64,000 bases of DNA from Pohlia nutans (GCA_022496805.1 CM040086.1:16122501-16186500); one strand, 5' to 3'; shown: positions 11,662 through 22,829, counted from the first letter of the stretch. Notes: generated by a model from the letters alone, not told the origin. A program made the numbers and translations.

Positions 11662-11942
11662 AGGTAGGAGGCTCTAAACCTGCCACTTTAAGGGCTATGA
11701 ATTTATGAGGACACAAGGAGAACTCAACATGATTTTTCACTGAAAGACAAATCCAAGCAAAGACCAACATATTTTGAATCAAAAAAATTGGATGTTCCTA
11801 AAATTAGTTATGAATTTCTGAAGTTGAAATGACATGGGTTCTAAAGTGGTGCTCTTCACCATGGATACATCCAAAATTTCAAAATGTTTGTCCTTGGTAG
11901 AGTGCTTGTTTAGAATTGTGGTGGGTTTAAAGCCCTTTACCT
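11662..11942. mobile_element. TA-flanked MITE with AGGTAGG/AGGTAAA ends
   Basis: Left TA|AGGTAGGAGGCTCTAAACC and right GGTTTAAAGCCCTTTACCT|TA are inverted with a few differences. Same broad family as 1363-2257. 281 bp, non-coding. Confidence 0.65.
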
Positions 11943-12500
11943 TACATATGAATTTGAGTTAGTTTTGATGTGTAAGTGGGCTCAAATTCTCACCTTTCAT
12001 TGATTCAAATCCCAAAATCAACCCTAACTCCAATTGGTTTTACACCAAGACCTCGACCAAGACTCGAGGCCAAATTTTGAAGCCAAATTTTGAAATTAAA
12101 GATGACAAAGTCTAACATAGGCCCAGCTTCAATAATTGGGTGTACCCAAAATGAAAGACTGGAAGACCAATTCAATAACTCATTTATTTATTTTGTTAAA
12201 AATACTAAAGTTTTTCCCTTTTTGCATTTGCAAATCTAAACGGCTCTTTTTGGTCTCTTCTCTCCTTCATCCTCCTTTGTCTCTTTAGGCCCAACACCAT
12301 TAGACATTGGGAAAATGGACTACTTTATAATCTTATTATATTGAGTACTTGAGGTTGGATTCAAGGCTAAACTAGGCTATATTAAATTTAAGCCTATATT
12401 AAATATAGGCTAAAATTTAGTTGAATTGGGTCCAAAAACAGTTGGCTCAACTTCATATGTAATTTGGCCCTTACCGTCCTTTTCTTTTTTTGTAACAGTG
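11943..12500. other. AT-rich intergenic DNA, nothing recognised
   Basis: No convincing frame or repeat end. There is a local near-duplication at about 12385-12415 (TTAAATTTAAGCC / ATTAAATATAGGC). Confidence 0.5.
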
Positions 12501-13017
12501 TTAACCCTTTGACGTCGAGATCCACCAACAATTTCAAAGATGTGTTATAAAATGTTTCATGAATCAAAAAAATAGAGTTGATATATAAAGAAAGGTTGTA
12601 AATTTCAATGTTTAGAGCACATATGTACAATTGGATTTTTCATTTTTTTATTATTAGTTTTAAATTAATTTAGCAAGGTTTTCTTTTGAAATTCACTTTA
12701 AAATCCCAAATGAAAAATTTAATATTGAACGATTTAAAAAAAAATAGAATAATGTGCACTATGAGATGGTATAATTTTCATCATTAGATTCTACTTATTT
12801 TTGAACTAAAAATGAAATTTGACATCAACTACTTTGTTATTTAAAAGGAAAATTGCAACATCTTATTTTGAAGATCCATATTGTACAAATGGTAGTAAAC
12901 TAGCACAAGAACCAAGGAAAATTTGGATGGATGAAAAACTATACGGGATGTAGTCAAGAGAAGGTTTACAATATGTTCATTGTCCATCATATGAATGCAA
13001 GCGTGCCAAAGGGTTCA
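12501..13017. mobile_element. TTAA-type MITE with worn right end
   Basis: Begins TTAACCCTTTGACGTC and ends GCGTGCCAAAGGGTTCA, so the right TTAA has become TTCA. Homologous to 10706-11254 over much of its length and in the same orientation. Non-coding. Confidence 0.65.
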
Positions 13018-13220
13018 TTATGGTATACAATATTGTAGTATAATATCAAAATTTGGCACAAAAAAATTTGAAGAATAAATGTAAAACTTTCATAAACATT
13101 ATTTATTCAAAAATTGTATGGAAGAAAAAAAGAATATTTGAAAAAATTCTGCACACATTTGCCTAATTTTTTAAAATAATTAATTCAACGAATGAGTTAC
13201 CATAATGCTTTTTTTTTTAA

Positions 13221-13344
13221 TACTAGACAGTAGAGAAAGTGGCGTTCCCCATAGAGATGCTCAGGCAAAATCAATGTGCATACGTGAAATCGGACACCAC
13301 TTGCCTAGGCATCTCTCTCGACAGTGTCACCTTTTCTACTAGTA
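13221..13344. mobile_element. Short MITE with TACTAG ends
   Basis: Left TACTAGACAGTAGAGAAAG and right CACCTTTTCTACTAGTA are inverted, and the interior also folds (GAGATGCTCAGGC against GCCTAGGCATCTC). Related to 11262-11381. Confidence 0.45.
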
Positions 13345-13444
13345 CATATTGATTAACCCTTAAAGGTTCAGAGAGCCCTTTCCGACCAATATTATATACC
13401 AATATTTCATTGTATTTGGCATGAATGATTCCACTCCTATGGGT

Positions 13445-13683
13445 TTAACCCCTAAAAGACCAAGGATTCATGGTTTTAAAATGACAAGTTTAAACGACCA
13501 TATTGTGAAAATTATAATTTGAATGGGATCAAATATTACATCATTTGAAGTAGTGAAGAATATTACATATGTTGAATTAAAAATAAAATAAAAACAACAA
13601 AAAAGAATTTATTTAAAACCTACTCAAAATCACTGAAAAAAAACAAGAGCCACCTGGTGGCCTCATGGTCCTTTAGGGGTTAA
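13445..13683. mobile_element. TTAA-flanked MITE, 239 bp
   Basis: Begins TTAACCCCTAAAAGACCA and ends TGGTCCTTTAGGGGTTAA. It is the near-identical reverse-complement partner of 43019-43256 and a relative of 20527-20750 and 29247-29481. The near-identity of two copies 30 kb apart suggests fairly recent movement. Non-coding. Confidence 0.8.
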
Positions 13684-13810
13684 GATCAAAAGTGAAGTTA
13701 AAATTTAGGTCTACATGATTTTAATGAGCTATTGGGGTCTCAATTTGGAACTTTCTATTCACAACAAAAGTCAAACATATGCCAACGTATCTACTATCCC
13801 CATCAACCCT

Positions 13811-14398
13811 TTAACCCCTAAAGGACCGTAAAGCCCCTAGGGAGCTTTTGGAACTTGAAAGTGAGGAAATTTGGGTCCTTGGGCTTTGAATTGTAGGATG
13901 AGCAACAATTGAAAGAGACCCTCGCTCTTTTTGAGAGCCAAATCTGTAAGTACTTCTTGATCGGAAATTCATCAAGTGAGCGATTTTTGGTGATTTTTTT
14001 GGAATTGCACTGAGGATATTTAAGCGTCACTCGAGACCCTCATATCTTCCTCTTCACACTTCCAAATTACTTGAAATTTTTTCCACATGTTTAAAATGAT
14101 GATTTCTACTCACTGTAAAAAAATTAGAATTTTTAGAGCACTTTTGAACAATCCAATTTCAGCATGTGTACAAAATACCCCAAACAAGTTCCACCAATCT
14201 TCTCAACAGTGGCATTTTCTCAAAAATTGTGCGATTTTATTGATTTTTTTTTCATTAAAAAGCTATGTAAGTCTTCTTTAAATTCAATGGTGTTGATTGT
14301 CAAAATCACCTCACACCAATGAGGAATCGAGCTGGCTACAAGAGCTAGTCAAGAAAACAAGAGCCAAGCTCAACACCCCCCGGTCCTTTATGGGTTAA
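13811..14398. mobile_element. TTAA-flanked MITE, 588 bp
   Basis: Begins TTAACCCCTAAAGGACCG and ends CGGTCCTTTATGGGTTAA. The terminal repeat matches the shorter AGGACC subgroup but the interior is different, so this is a separate family with shared ends. No ORF of note. Confidence 0.75.
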
Positions 14399-14774
14399 AG
14401 GTTAACTCATATCTTCATAATGCAGCTTGAAATCACCAGCGATTTCATTAGCAAGTGGTATGATTAACACTGGGACGTTGCTTAAATCATGTGGAAATAC
14501 TTTCACCCAAATGACTATTCAATTTAGCACCTTCAAAACTCTTTGCAAGTGACACGATTCGATGGAAAGATGATAACATGAAGGGCATGCGAGCTTTTTC
14601 GCATGATTAAAAAAAGCTCACGGTGTCTTTTTCATCCAACATCCTGTCATCCATTGTTTTTCGCTCACGAGTCCCAGCCTAGCTTGCATTGTGTTCCCAT
14701 ATTGTGATTCTCCCAATGGATTTCCATTTTGTATATATAGGAAAGTGGCAATAAATAAATGAAATATGAATATA
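14399..14774. other. Intergenic DNA, nothing recognised
   Basis: No gene, repeat end or RNA seen in this 376-bp stretch between two elements. Confidence 0.5.
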
Positions 14775-15932
14775 CCGTAGTTTAATAGCAGGTTCGGCAC
14801 AAAATAATTCTAAAAACAGATGCCTAAAATTTTGGAATGTTATTGGCATTTTTTGCCGAATATAATATTAATTATTTTTCAAAGTTGCCGAAAAGTAAGA
14901 AATTTTTATTTCTCACTAGAATTTTACTTACAGCGGAAGCATGAGTAAATTTTAGTGGAGAGAAGGTGCTCCTTTTGGAATCAAGCTCACTTACATTAGT
15001 CCACAAAGAATATGGGTTAAGAAGTAGTAAGACTCTAGGTGAGGCTTTTCAAACGTGTTGTACACAGAATTTTGGAGTCCAATTGAACATAGAAGATGAA
15101 GTTTTATAGAATTTTGTTCAACTAACAAAAGTTGAGAAATCAATCCTTCTTCCACCTCCAACAAGTTTTGTGTCAAAATAAGTATTTCTGCAAAAGATAT
15201 GGACAAAACATTGCAGCCGTGTAAAGATCAAAAAATTAAAATGCGTTCATAACAGTTTTTTGGAGCTCATTTGTGCATAGAAGATCAACTGTTTTGGAAT
15301 TTTGTTGGTCAAAGAAAAGTTTAGAAATCAAGTAATCTTTCACCTCCAAATTTTTTTATATCATTTGAAGACTCTATGCAAAAGTTATGCATATTATAAA
15401 AATGAAGACTAACTAGGTGCTTCACCTCAAAGTTTACATATCCCATATGCATTCTTGGACACAACTCCACTCCACTTGGGTAAAGCACAGAGCATTCGCA
15501 CCTCTTCACTCACATCCTACATGTCATCCAATGCAAGTGTGTTGTACATGATAAAAACATAGAGAGAAAATTAAAAAAGGACTTAAGCCAAATTCTAAAA
15601 AATTAAAGTAGAAAATTGCCGAAGATATGGATATAATATTTTTAGGTGCCGAACCTACTTTTTGAAGTTTGATTAATTATTAAACTTGCTGCTGAACCTG
15701 CTACACTAAATAGGTAGATTAGTGTTAGATACACTAATTTACATAAACATGTTGTAAGTTTTTATTGTTGACCAATTTTTTTACCCTCTATATTGGTCAA
15801 GATGGGGATCTTTCAATAGTATTGGAATCAATGTCTTTGGTAAATTTTTTTGTCGAGAGTAAAAATCTATAATGTTTTCAAATCTTATAATTATCTAACA
15901 CTAATCCACCTATTTAGTGTAGTAATCTACGG
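14775..15932. mobile_element. TA-flanked element with a nested MITE in its right terminal repeat
   Basis: The left end reads TA|CCGTAGTTTAATAGCAGG. The right end, once the nested element and one TA are removed, reads CCTGCTAGTAATCTACGG|TA, its inverse with few changes. Further in, GGTTCGGCACAAAAT pairs loosely with the TTAGGTGCCGAACC region. No transposase frame is seen in the interior of about 940 bp. Confidence 0.65.
15704..15919. mobile_element. TA-flanked MITE, copy 2, inserted in a terminal repeat
   Basis: Same family as 5162-5432 (CACTAAATAGGTAG ... CTATTTAGTG). The host terminal repeat is present uninterrupted at the other end of the host element (14775 onward). Comparing the two shows one TA before insertion and TA on each side after it. 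Confidence 0.8.
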
Positions 15933-15934
15933 TA

Positions 15935-17136
15935 CCTCCAGGTTATTATTTCTATTAATGGGCCCCGTGAGGGGCAGTCCAAAAAATGGGATATGCCGGT
16001 GAGTGTGCCCAGCGCACGGTATTCTTTAGTAAAAGGCGAAAGAATAGTTCGCTCTGTGCTGAGCACCCGGCTATGTGTTGTGTGGAGCGAGTGTGCTGGA
16101 ACTTATACAGGCAGATTGTAAATGGATGCAGCAATGCGTATGGGATATATGCTCGGATATATTCACGCGACCTGAACTAGTATGACACTTCGACCCAAGT
16201 AGTTCTATGTATGGTATTTGTCTGAGACTTGTATGTGAATTGAGACTTGTATCCCTATATTTGTTTAATTGAGAATTTTTGTCATATCGAGACTCTTTGA
16301 AATCTCCAACTAGCATAGATTTTGTAAGAATATCTGTTCATTTTGTAGATTTCAAAGAGTCCCAATATGGCGGAAATTCCCAATTAAGCGAATATAGCGC
16401 TATGTAGTGCCTCCCTGTCGTATCTGCTTGCTCATTTCATCCCCGTAGTGCACTGCAGTGGCATCACATGCAGGCCGATCCAACATTCAAACTGTGCTAA
16501 TAATTGATATCCTCTTCAAGCTCTAGCTTCAAAAAAGCTAAATACTGTAATTGTGAGGCAGTGGCATCGATTCAGTGGCTTCTGATGTCCAATCCATGCA
16601 CTGGCATTGCTATCTGTTAAGTTGGCTGCCAGAGAAAGTTTTCTATTAAAGCGTAGTTACTAGCACTAAGTTAGTTGAATATCAGAAATCCAAGGAAGGC
16701 CCAAGAGTTTTCAAGTCAAAGTTATCCAACCATGAATTGTGTCCAGTTCACCCTTGGCAAACAAGCTCCGACTGCATCAATTGAGACCTTGCATTGTGCC
16801 AGAAATTCATTGAGGCCTTGCATTGTGCCAGAAATTTCGGCTTTGTGGCACATCACTCAATGAGAATGCAGTCACTTAGACAGTATGCAGCACACTACAA
16901 GAGCAGTATTCAATTGCAACAATATTCAATTCCAAACCAATCCAGTTAAACTAGCTCCACCTCCACAGCAAGTACCTTTTCCAGGAAGTGCCATGATCTC
17001 TTCGCCGGTTCCTAAGGTCAATGCAGTGACATTGAAATCTGTCCAATTTCTTTCAATTTGTGCCAAAACATTTTTTTTTAAATTCCTAACCATCATGACC
17101 CAAAATCGTTGTGGTGTACCCGAGTTTAGGAACTTA
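15935..17136. other. Intergenic DNA, no confirmed gene
   Basis: An open frame at 16885-17310 (+, ATG) and an opposing one at 16926-17156 (-, containing RNWTDFNVTALTLGTGEEI) overlap here. Neither has supporting splice sites or a family I recognise, so I do not call a gene. Nothing else is seen. Confidence 0.35.
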
Positions 17137-17448
17137 GAGCATTCCCATCCATGCACGCTAGGACTAACCCTCTCAAATTATTCATCTACATGTGAAGGGC
17201 CCTTGCACTCACACTCCCCCACCCTTGCACGCCCTTCGCGTATCAAAAGTGCGCATCAAATAGTCAATGGACCTATCACAAGTAGAATGGGAGGAATAAT
17301 CATCGAATAGTCAACTCAATAGTGATTTGAAGGCCCAATTTCTAACACACTAGAATCCAGAGTCAAATGGTATTTTGAAAGGCCCCTTGAAACTTTTCAT
17401 CTACTTCTTGAGGTCAGAGACTCTCTGAGGCCATGGGTGGCCATGCTC
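17137..17448. mobile_element. PIF/Harbinger-like MITE, copy 2
   Basis: Ends GAGCATTCCCATCCATGC and GGGTGGCCATGCTC are flanked by TTA on both sides. The interior matches the copies at 35825 and 55362 (for example AAATAGTCAATG, CATCAAATAG and a TGTGAAGGGCC-type segment). Confidence 0.75.
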
Positions 17449-17546
17449 TTACACTGCAACGTGATAAAACGCACTTGAATGAACACCAAAATCCGGACCA
17501 GGAAAGTGTTGGAAGCATTTGGGTATACATACCTTAGATGAATTAG

Positions 17547-18352
17547 TTAACCCTTTAGTGCCTAGGGTACTGTAGCAGACAACTCTGGATTTCAGTGGGT
17601 TTTTCCACTGTGGTTGAGACTACCAAAAATAGAATGGGTTAAATTAGAAAGTAACCGTACAATTCTATTCTCAACTCGAGAGCACACCTTTTATTAAAAT
17701 TTGATAATCATCCGATGGTGGGATCAGAAGATTATAGTATGTATTTGAACTGTATAATGCACGCTCAAAAACGAGATTTTGGGGGGTGTGTGACTTCAAA
17801 GTTAAATAGAATTTGAGGTAAATTTTCAAAAATAAAAGCAAAGACGTTCAGCCCTATGTCAACACCTCTCCGTTGCAATCTTTCATATCAAAAATAGACT
17901 CACACATAATTATTGTGAGATTTATAAGTGAAAGTGACTTGTCCATGTACGGTTTAGGACAAAAATTTATACGTTGAAAATTGACAGGAGTGGGTACATT
18001 AGTCAAGATCGGATTACACACAATAATGGAAGATGAAGAAGAGAACACAATCCAAAAAAATAAAACAAGATAACAAACTTCCAAACACAAGAAATACTAC
18101 ACAATACATATGTTGTATTTGTAAGTATTTACTGTATTTTCAAGTATTTGCAGTATTTTTGCGTTCTGTTGATAGGTATTTTGATAGTTGTACAATTCCA
18201 AATTGAAAATTTCTTTTTCTGAAAGGTGCGTAATGTATGTGCGCAAATCTGAACTTCAGAACTGAAGTTCCAATTCTTCACGGATTCTCTGTTATTTGCA
18301 TTTCCGACGTTGCAGTGACCATAATCTGGCTTGCTAGGCACTAAAGGGTTAA
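17547..18352. mobile_element. TTAA-flanked MITE, 806 bp
   Basis: Begins TTAACCCTTTAGTGCCTAG and ends with its perfect 19-base inverse, CTAGGCACTAAAGGGTTAA, including TTAA. Longest complete member here. It has short frames but no recognisable transposase. Confidence 0.8.
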
Positions 18353-18484
18353 AACTCAACACGGAAGATTTAACATTCCACAGTATTCGATGCAGACATC
18401 ACCGTGACGAACACACCCCTGCGATTGACATCTCTCAAAAGCAACTAGTATGACCGCCATTTCACAAGATCTCTGCACAGTTTA

Positions 18485-18870
18485 AGGTTGGATGCTCTAA
18501 AACCACCACCTCCCCCAACTACGATATGTCGAGTTTCGGGGCCACGACATTTGAGACTCAAAACCACCAATGTCAAGTAAACCAATAACATGCCAAGCAT
18601 TGCGAAGAAGTAGTTGGTGATTTTGGGTATCATTATGAGTGAAAATTAGTACCATGGTGTGGTCATGGAGAACCTACATATTGATATTGAGTGCCGGTGT
18701 TCTTTCCTCTTTTAAAATTTATATCAATTTCAAAATTGAGGATTAAATTGTGGAAGAATATGTATTCCTTCTTAAACCTTCTGTAGAATGAAAGAAAAAC
18801 GTTTCACCAAAGATATCATTGCTAAAAATACACAGATTACTTAAGTTGGTGGTTTTAGGGCGATCAACCA
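18485..18870. mobile_element. TA-flanked MITE related to 55548-55767
   Basis: Left TA|AGGTTGGATGCTCTAAAACC and right GGTTTTAGGGCGATCAACCA|TA are inverted. It shares AGGTTGGAT and AAAACCACCA blocks with 55548-55767. It lies just upstream of the candidate gene at 19041. Confidence 0.6.
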
Positions 18871-18962
18871 TACCAAGTTCAGTTTCATCATGTTCTCTGC
18901 ACAAAAAATCAAATACCAGTTTGGGATTTCTGCAGGTTCTCTATAAGATTAGAGGTTTCTCA

Positions 18963-18992
18963 TTAGGGTTTGGAGATTCCAGTTTAGGGTTT
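18963..18992 (+). promoter_or_regulatory. Pair of telo-box motifs upstream of the 19041 candidate
   Basis: TTAGGGTTT occurs twice in 30 bp, about 50-80 bp before an ATG at 19041. Telo-boxes are common near plant transcription starts. Their position supports a plus-strand 5' region here, but this is circumstantial. Confidence 0.35.
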
Positions 18993-19040
18993 AGAGTTGG
19001 GTAGGGGCCGCGCGAACGCGAGCCCCTGCTGCCACAAATT

Positions 19041-19742
19041 ATGACGTGTATGCCTCCCGTAGGAAGATACTACAGTCACCCGGCCCGTAGTGCAATGGGG
19101 CAGGCTCCTGTAGGCCATCCACCTTCCGGATCATGGATAGACCCCGCCCAGGTAAGTGAAGAGTGCGTCTCACTCTGGGCTACTTGTAGGGCTGGGTCCA
19201 CCCATGAGCCACCAAACGATATGGGATATCAGTCCCTTCTTCAGATTCTCCTTTTTTTACTTTCCCGTGCAGAGACCGAACCCCCGCTGAAACGCCATCG
19301 ACAATCACGAGTCACTCTTGTTCCAATGCAACAAAATGAGGGAAAGTTTTCACCAGTTAATTCTCTTGTCAGGAGACCGTTTAGCATTTTCCAGGCTCCT
19401 TGGAATCTTGGATGCTCTTTTCATATTTGTATACATGGGCTACTTTCAGGCAATACTCAGGCAATACTTTCAGGCAATAGGTTTAAAGAGGCTACACATC
19501 TTGACTCCATGTAGGAAATCTGGCTGTTATTCCTTTTTTCATTTGTATCAATTAGCCAGCGCAAATTTTATGTAGCAATTTGGCTAAAATTGCCGGTAGC
19601 AACAAAAAAAAATCACTGGTTTTCACGTACTCTAACTAAATAATCTATTCATTACGCAGAAAATCAGGACTCATCTCGTCCTCTACCTTGGCTCAGTCTT
19701 ATTCGGGATCATTCGAGCCTGGTCAATTTGGAATGCAATTGA
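19041..19742 (+). CDS. Candidate small gene of unknown function, structure incomplete
   Basis: I do not recognise this gene. The frame from ATG 19041 runs about 37 codons (MTCMPPVGRYYSHPARSAMG and onward to SWIDPAQ) to a good donor, CAG|GTAAGTG, at 19151/19152. A second block opens after a pyrimidine-rich tract and CCCGTGCAGAG at 19275, giving a basic, nuclear-signal-like start (TEPPLKRHRQSRVTLVPMQQ). A last block starts after ACGCAG at about 19662 (NQDSSRPLPWLSLIRDHSSL and onward) and stops with TGA at 19740-19742. The end of the middle exon is unclear, so the protein is not closed. It would converge on the HAD gene, whose stop codon is only about 30 bp away. It could be a real small nuclear protein or a chance pattern. 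Confidence 0.35.
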
Positions 19743-19770
19743 ATGATGAATCAATTAATCTCCATGAAAA

Positions 19771-22753
19771 CTACTGTCCCAAGTCAACGTCTAATGTTTT
19801 AAGAAGCCCAGGAAGCTCCCCGATGTTTGAGATGATGTGGTCCGGTGTTGCACCTCCAGCAGGTAGCTCCTCCAGGTTGTGCACATTTACCCAGACTGTG
19901 GCCAGAAAGCCCGCGTTTTGGGCGCCCTGTGCAATTAATTGCATACAGGAACATTAGCTCTTACTAATTCACCGATTCAATACTACAACCATTATGTCAA
20001 GGAATTCATGCAGAAAAATTAGTTACCTGTATGTCAGTTTTTAGGTTGTCACCAACCATTATCGTCTCTTCCGGATTACATCCTGCAAGCCTGCATGCCT
20101 TCAAGAATATGCTTTTATGTGGCTTCTGATTTGGCTCCTCTGCAATGTCAACAAGAAAACCATTTTTAAAGAAGGAAAAACGATCATGTGCCTGTGATGA
20201 CAAAGAGGTACATAAAAGAGGCACTAAATTACCTCCGCCCACAAGTATAGTATCAAAAAGTAGATCAGCCTTGCATGCTTTCAACTTTTTCCTTTGGACC
20301 TGCACGGTAAACAAAAACCATCTCAGCTTCTCAAAGACAGATTCCAAGTTGTACCAGCAGACAGAGAAATATGAAAAAAAGAAGTTGGAACGGAGTGATA
20401 GTCTCACACTGAAGTGACCGTTAGTGATAATGCCCACTTTGATGCCTAATTTATGGAGGCGCTGCACCATCTGCGACCAAACAACACCATGTCAAGAGGG
20501 ACTTCAAAAACACTGTTGCCATGTTCTTAACCCCTACAGGACCAAGGATTATTCAATGACAAATTCAATCGATCATATCGTGGAAAATGTAATTCAAATG
20601 GGTCCATATTTAATATCACCGGAATCAGGGAAGAACATCGCATGTGTTGGTCAAAAACAAATAAAATTTGTTAAATGAACAGAAGGAAGTCCGCCTACTT
20701 AAAACTGCTATTGCAAAAACATGAGGCCCAATTTGGGCTTCCAGGGTTAAAACTCTTTTCAGACCAATGATTTAATCGTGTGATTTAATGATCACACTCT
20801 TTTCTAATCGGGTGATTTAATAAGAGACTTGTACTAAGCATGCACTTCATTTCCAAAACTTAGAACGAGTTTCGCAAGACAACATCCTTGCTATGCAACG
20901 AGAATAATCAGGCTGGAGCCCTAAAATCATTAATGGTGTAGAGAAAAAAGATGCATCAAAACCAACAGGGCTTGCCTGAAAGAGGAAGGCCAAGAGAATG
21001 CTATACCGCTTCAACTCCGGGTGCCCATTGAAAGGACGACATTCTCTCCTTGTCCCACATATTTTGCAAGACCTGTGAAGAGCACACCAAGTCATCATCA
21101 GATACTTCTAATTTCACTTTTTTTCTTCTAATGCACCATAATAATTTTAAACGTTTACCAAAGTTTTGAAAAATATAATGGCAGGTGTCTCTGTAGAAAC
21201 GTAAGCAGGAGCTTACCCTAGCAAGAGGCATATCATCGACACCTTGGCTCTGAAGAGCTTCATTCCAAATCCGGGCTCTCCACTCCGAGACATCCACCTG
21301 TAAGCAAAAAAACACACTCGCTCAAATGCAGCACAAACAGAACAAAATAATTCACAAAAAGTTATAGAGAATCACACAGGAACCCTAAAGGACCAAGAAG
21401 CACAAATTGAGCCTCGTAGCAGGAAACTTTCTTTCCTCCAATTCTTTCTAATTTTAATCTTCACCGACGCATCACTGATTCTTAGGGTTGAATCAAGCTT
21501 TACGAAAATAGGGTCCCATCACATCGACCTTGGATTTTATCATAAATACACCACAGGTCCGCTAAATTTGGCCCCATCTGATCTGATTCACAGTATGATT
21601 AAGAAAACTGGTCGTTAATAACCATGAATCCTTGGTCCTTTCGAGATTAACCTATCTAGATCAGAAACTTACAGAAAAGCACATTCAAAGTCTGAAAACA
21701 TGTTGCCCTAGGTCGGTAACCCTAGACAAGAGTAAGTTTCCATGGTTAGAAAAGGAGGAGGAGAAGAAAACCTGGTGTGTAAGATCCCATGGCGAGACAT
21801 CAAATTTCTCGGCAAAGACCTTCACCATCTCGTCTCCATTGATGTGTGGAAGATGGCGCTCTGCCAAAACCTGCCGATTGATTCACAAAAAACCCTAAAC
21901 CCTATCAGTTATTCTCAAGAAATCCATTGTACTCCCTCCGTCCCAAAGTTCTTGTTTGCTTGGTATTTCTTTGAGCCAATTTCATTGATCGTATTGTAAG
22001 AAACATGATTAAAAAAGGTTCTAAATTATGTCACTAGAATGATTGAAGAACATTGCATGTGTTCATTGCACCCTAAATAAAATTAGCCACAAGGAAGTAT
22101 TTTTTTGACCTACTTAACCCTTAAAGGACAATGCAAGTCCCACGGGCTTGGTTATATTTTGGGAGAATCTTGCTCATAACTTCTACTCCATTGCACCAAA
22201 TGGGGTTTTTTAAATGCCAAACCGAGCATATTAGAGAGATCTATACTTCTTTAGAATAGAGCAAAAGTAAATTAAAACTAGAATCATGCATAAAATGGAA
22301 TTTAAAAGAGATTTTGGGTGTGGTATCAGGAAAGCATATGTCGTTTAAGGGTTAAAAAAGCACTTTCAAACATGACTTTCAAACATAACAATAACTTTGG
22401 GACGGAAAGAGTATCAACCATGGGATTTCAAGCAAAGAAAGAGCTCATTCACTCACCCGAACAGCTTGTTGTGCAACTTTATCAACAGCGTGAGTGAGCA
22501 CCAAAGTGTCGTCCATATCAAACAACACGGCCTTCACACAGCGGTGGTCCATTGTTGTTTCTCGCTGCCCCAGCTCCTTTGTCTCTCCATTCATTGCAAT
22601 AGCCACTGAGTGAGCTACCAATCGTGCGCCCCTCACAAAGCCCACCTTGCACTGTGATTTTGTGGCAGGGAATTGCAATCGCACTGACAGAGCAGAATCG
22701 GAGAGACGGGTTGTGGAGTGGGAAATCCAGAGGTGAGGGGCCGCCGCTGCCAT
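19771..22753 (-). CDS. HAD-superfamily phosphatase, N-acylneuraminate-9-phosphatase-like, 8 exons, 313 aa
   Basis: Predicted Mg-dependent phosphomonoesterase of the haloacid dehalogenase fold. Exons: 22457-22753, 21772-21870, 21217-21297, 21007-21072, 20408-20470, 20233-20299, 20027-20139, 19771-19926. All introns are GT-AG and the frame closes with TAG. Motif I is FDMDDTL with nucleophile Asp79 and Asp81; motif II is IITNG (Thr197); motif III is Lys230 in QKPHKSIF; motif IV is MVGDNLKTDIQ (Asp255, Asp260). The order, the EWRARIWNEAL segment and the ATVW tail resemble animal NANP. The first 70 or so residues precede the domain and could be a plastid or mitochondrial presequence; Met54 is an alternative start. 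Plants are not known for a standard sialic acid route, so the true substrate is open. Introns 1, 2 and 4 each carry transposable elements. A further element begins 77 bp upstream of the ATG. Confidence 0.9.
20527..20750. mobile_element. TTAA-flanked MITE in intron 4 of the HAD gene
   Basis: Begins TTAACCCCTACAGGACCA and ends GGGCTTCCAGGGTTAA. Related to 13445-13683 and 43019-43256. It contains the uninterrupted stretch CCTACTTAAAACTG, which corresponds to the insertion point of the element at 22114-22355. 224 bp of a 536-bp intron. Confidence 0.75.
21379..21650. mobile_element. TTAA-type MITE in intron 2 of the HAD gene
   Basis: Left end GGAACCCTAAAGGACCAAG (TTAA worn to GGAA) and right end CTTGGTCCTTTCGAGATTAA are inverted. 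It accounts for 272 bp of a 474-bp intron. Confidence 0.6.
21932..22411. mobile_element. Stowaway-type MITE in intron 1 of the HAD gene, hosting a second element
   Basis: Left TA|CTCCCTCCGTCCCAAAG and right CTTTGGGACGGAAAGAG|TA are the classical Stowaway-like ends with TA duplication. The interior left of the nested insert resembles the AGGACC subgroup of TTAA elements (GAAGAACATTGCATGTGTT), so the element is itself a composite. It fills most of the 586-bp intron. Confidence 0.8.
22114..22355. mobile_element. TTAA-flanked MITE nested inside the Stowaway-type element
   Basis: Begins TTAACCCTTAAAGGACAA and ends TCGTTTAAGGGTTAA. The homologous sequence at 20690-20705 lacks the insert and has a single TTAA at the junction, so TTAA is the duplicated target. 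Its first 35 bases resemble the element at 63728. Confidence 0.8.
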
Positions 22754-22829
22754 GCGAGCGAGCTCAGTTTTTGCTTTGGCAAATCAGTTTCCTTCGGTGT
22801 CGTGATCGGAGGATTCACACCGTGGGCGT

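Noticed and set aside
16885..17310. Plus-strand 141-codon frame as a gene
   Set aside because: Its 3' third lies in the Harbinger-like MITE 17137-17448, it shows no family motif, and a competing minus-strand frame overlaps it.
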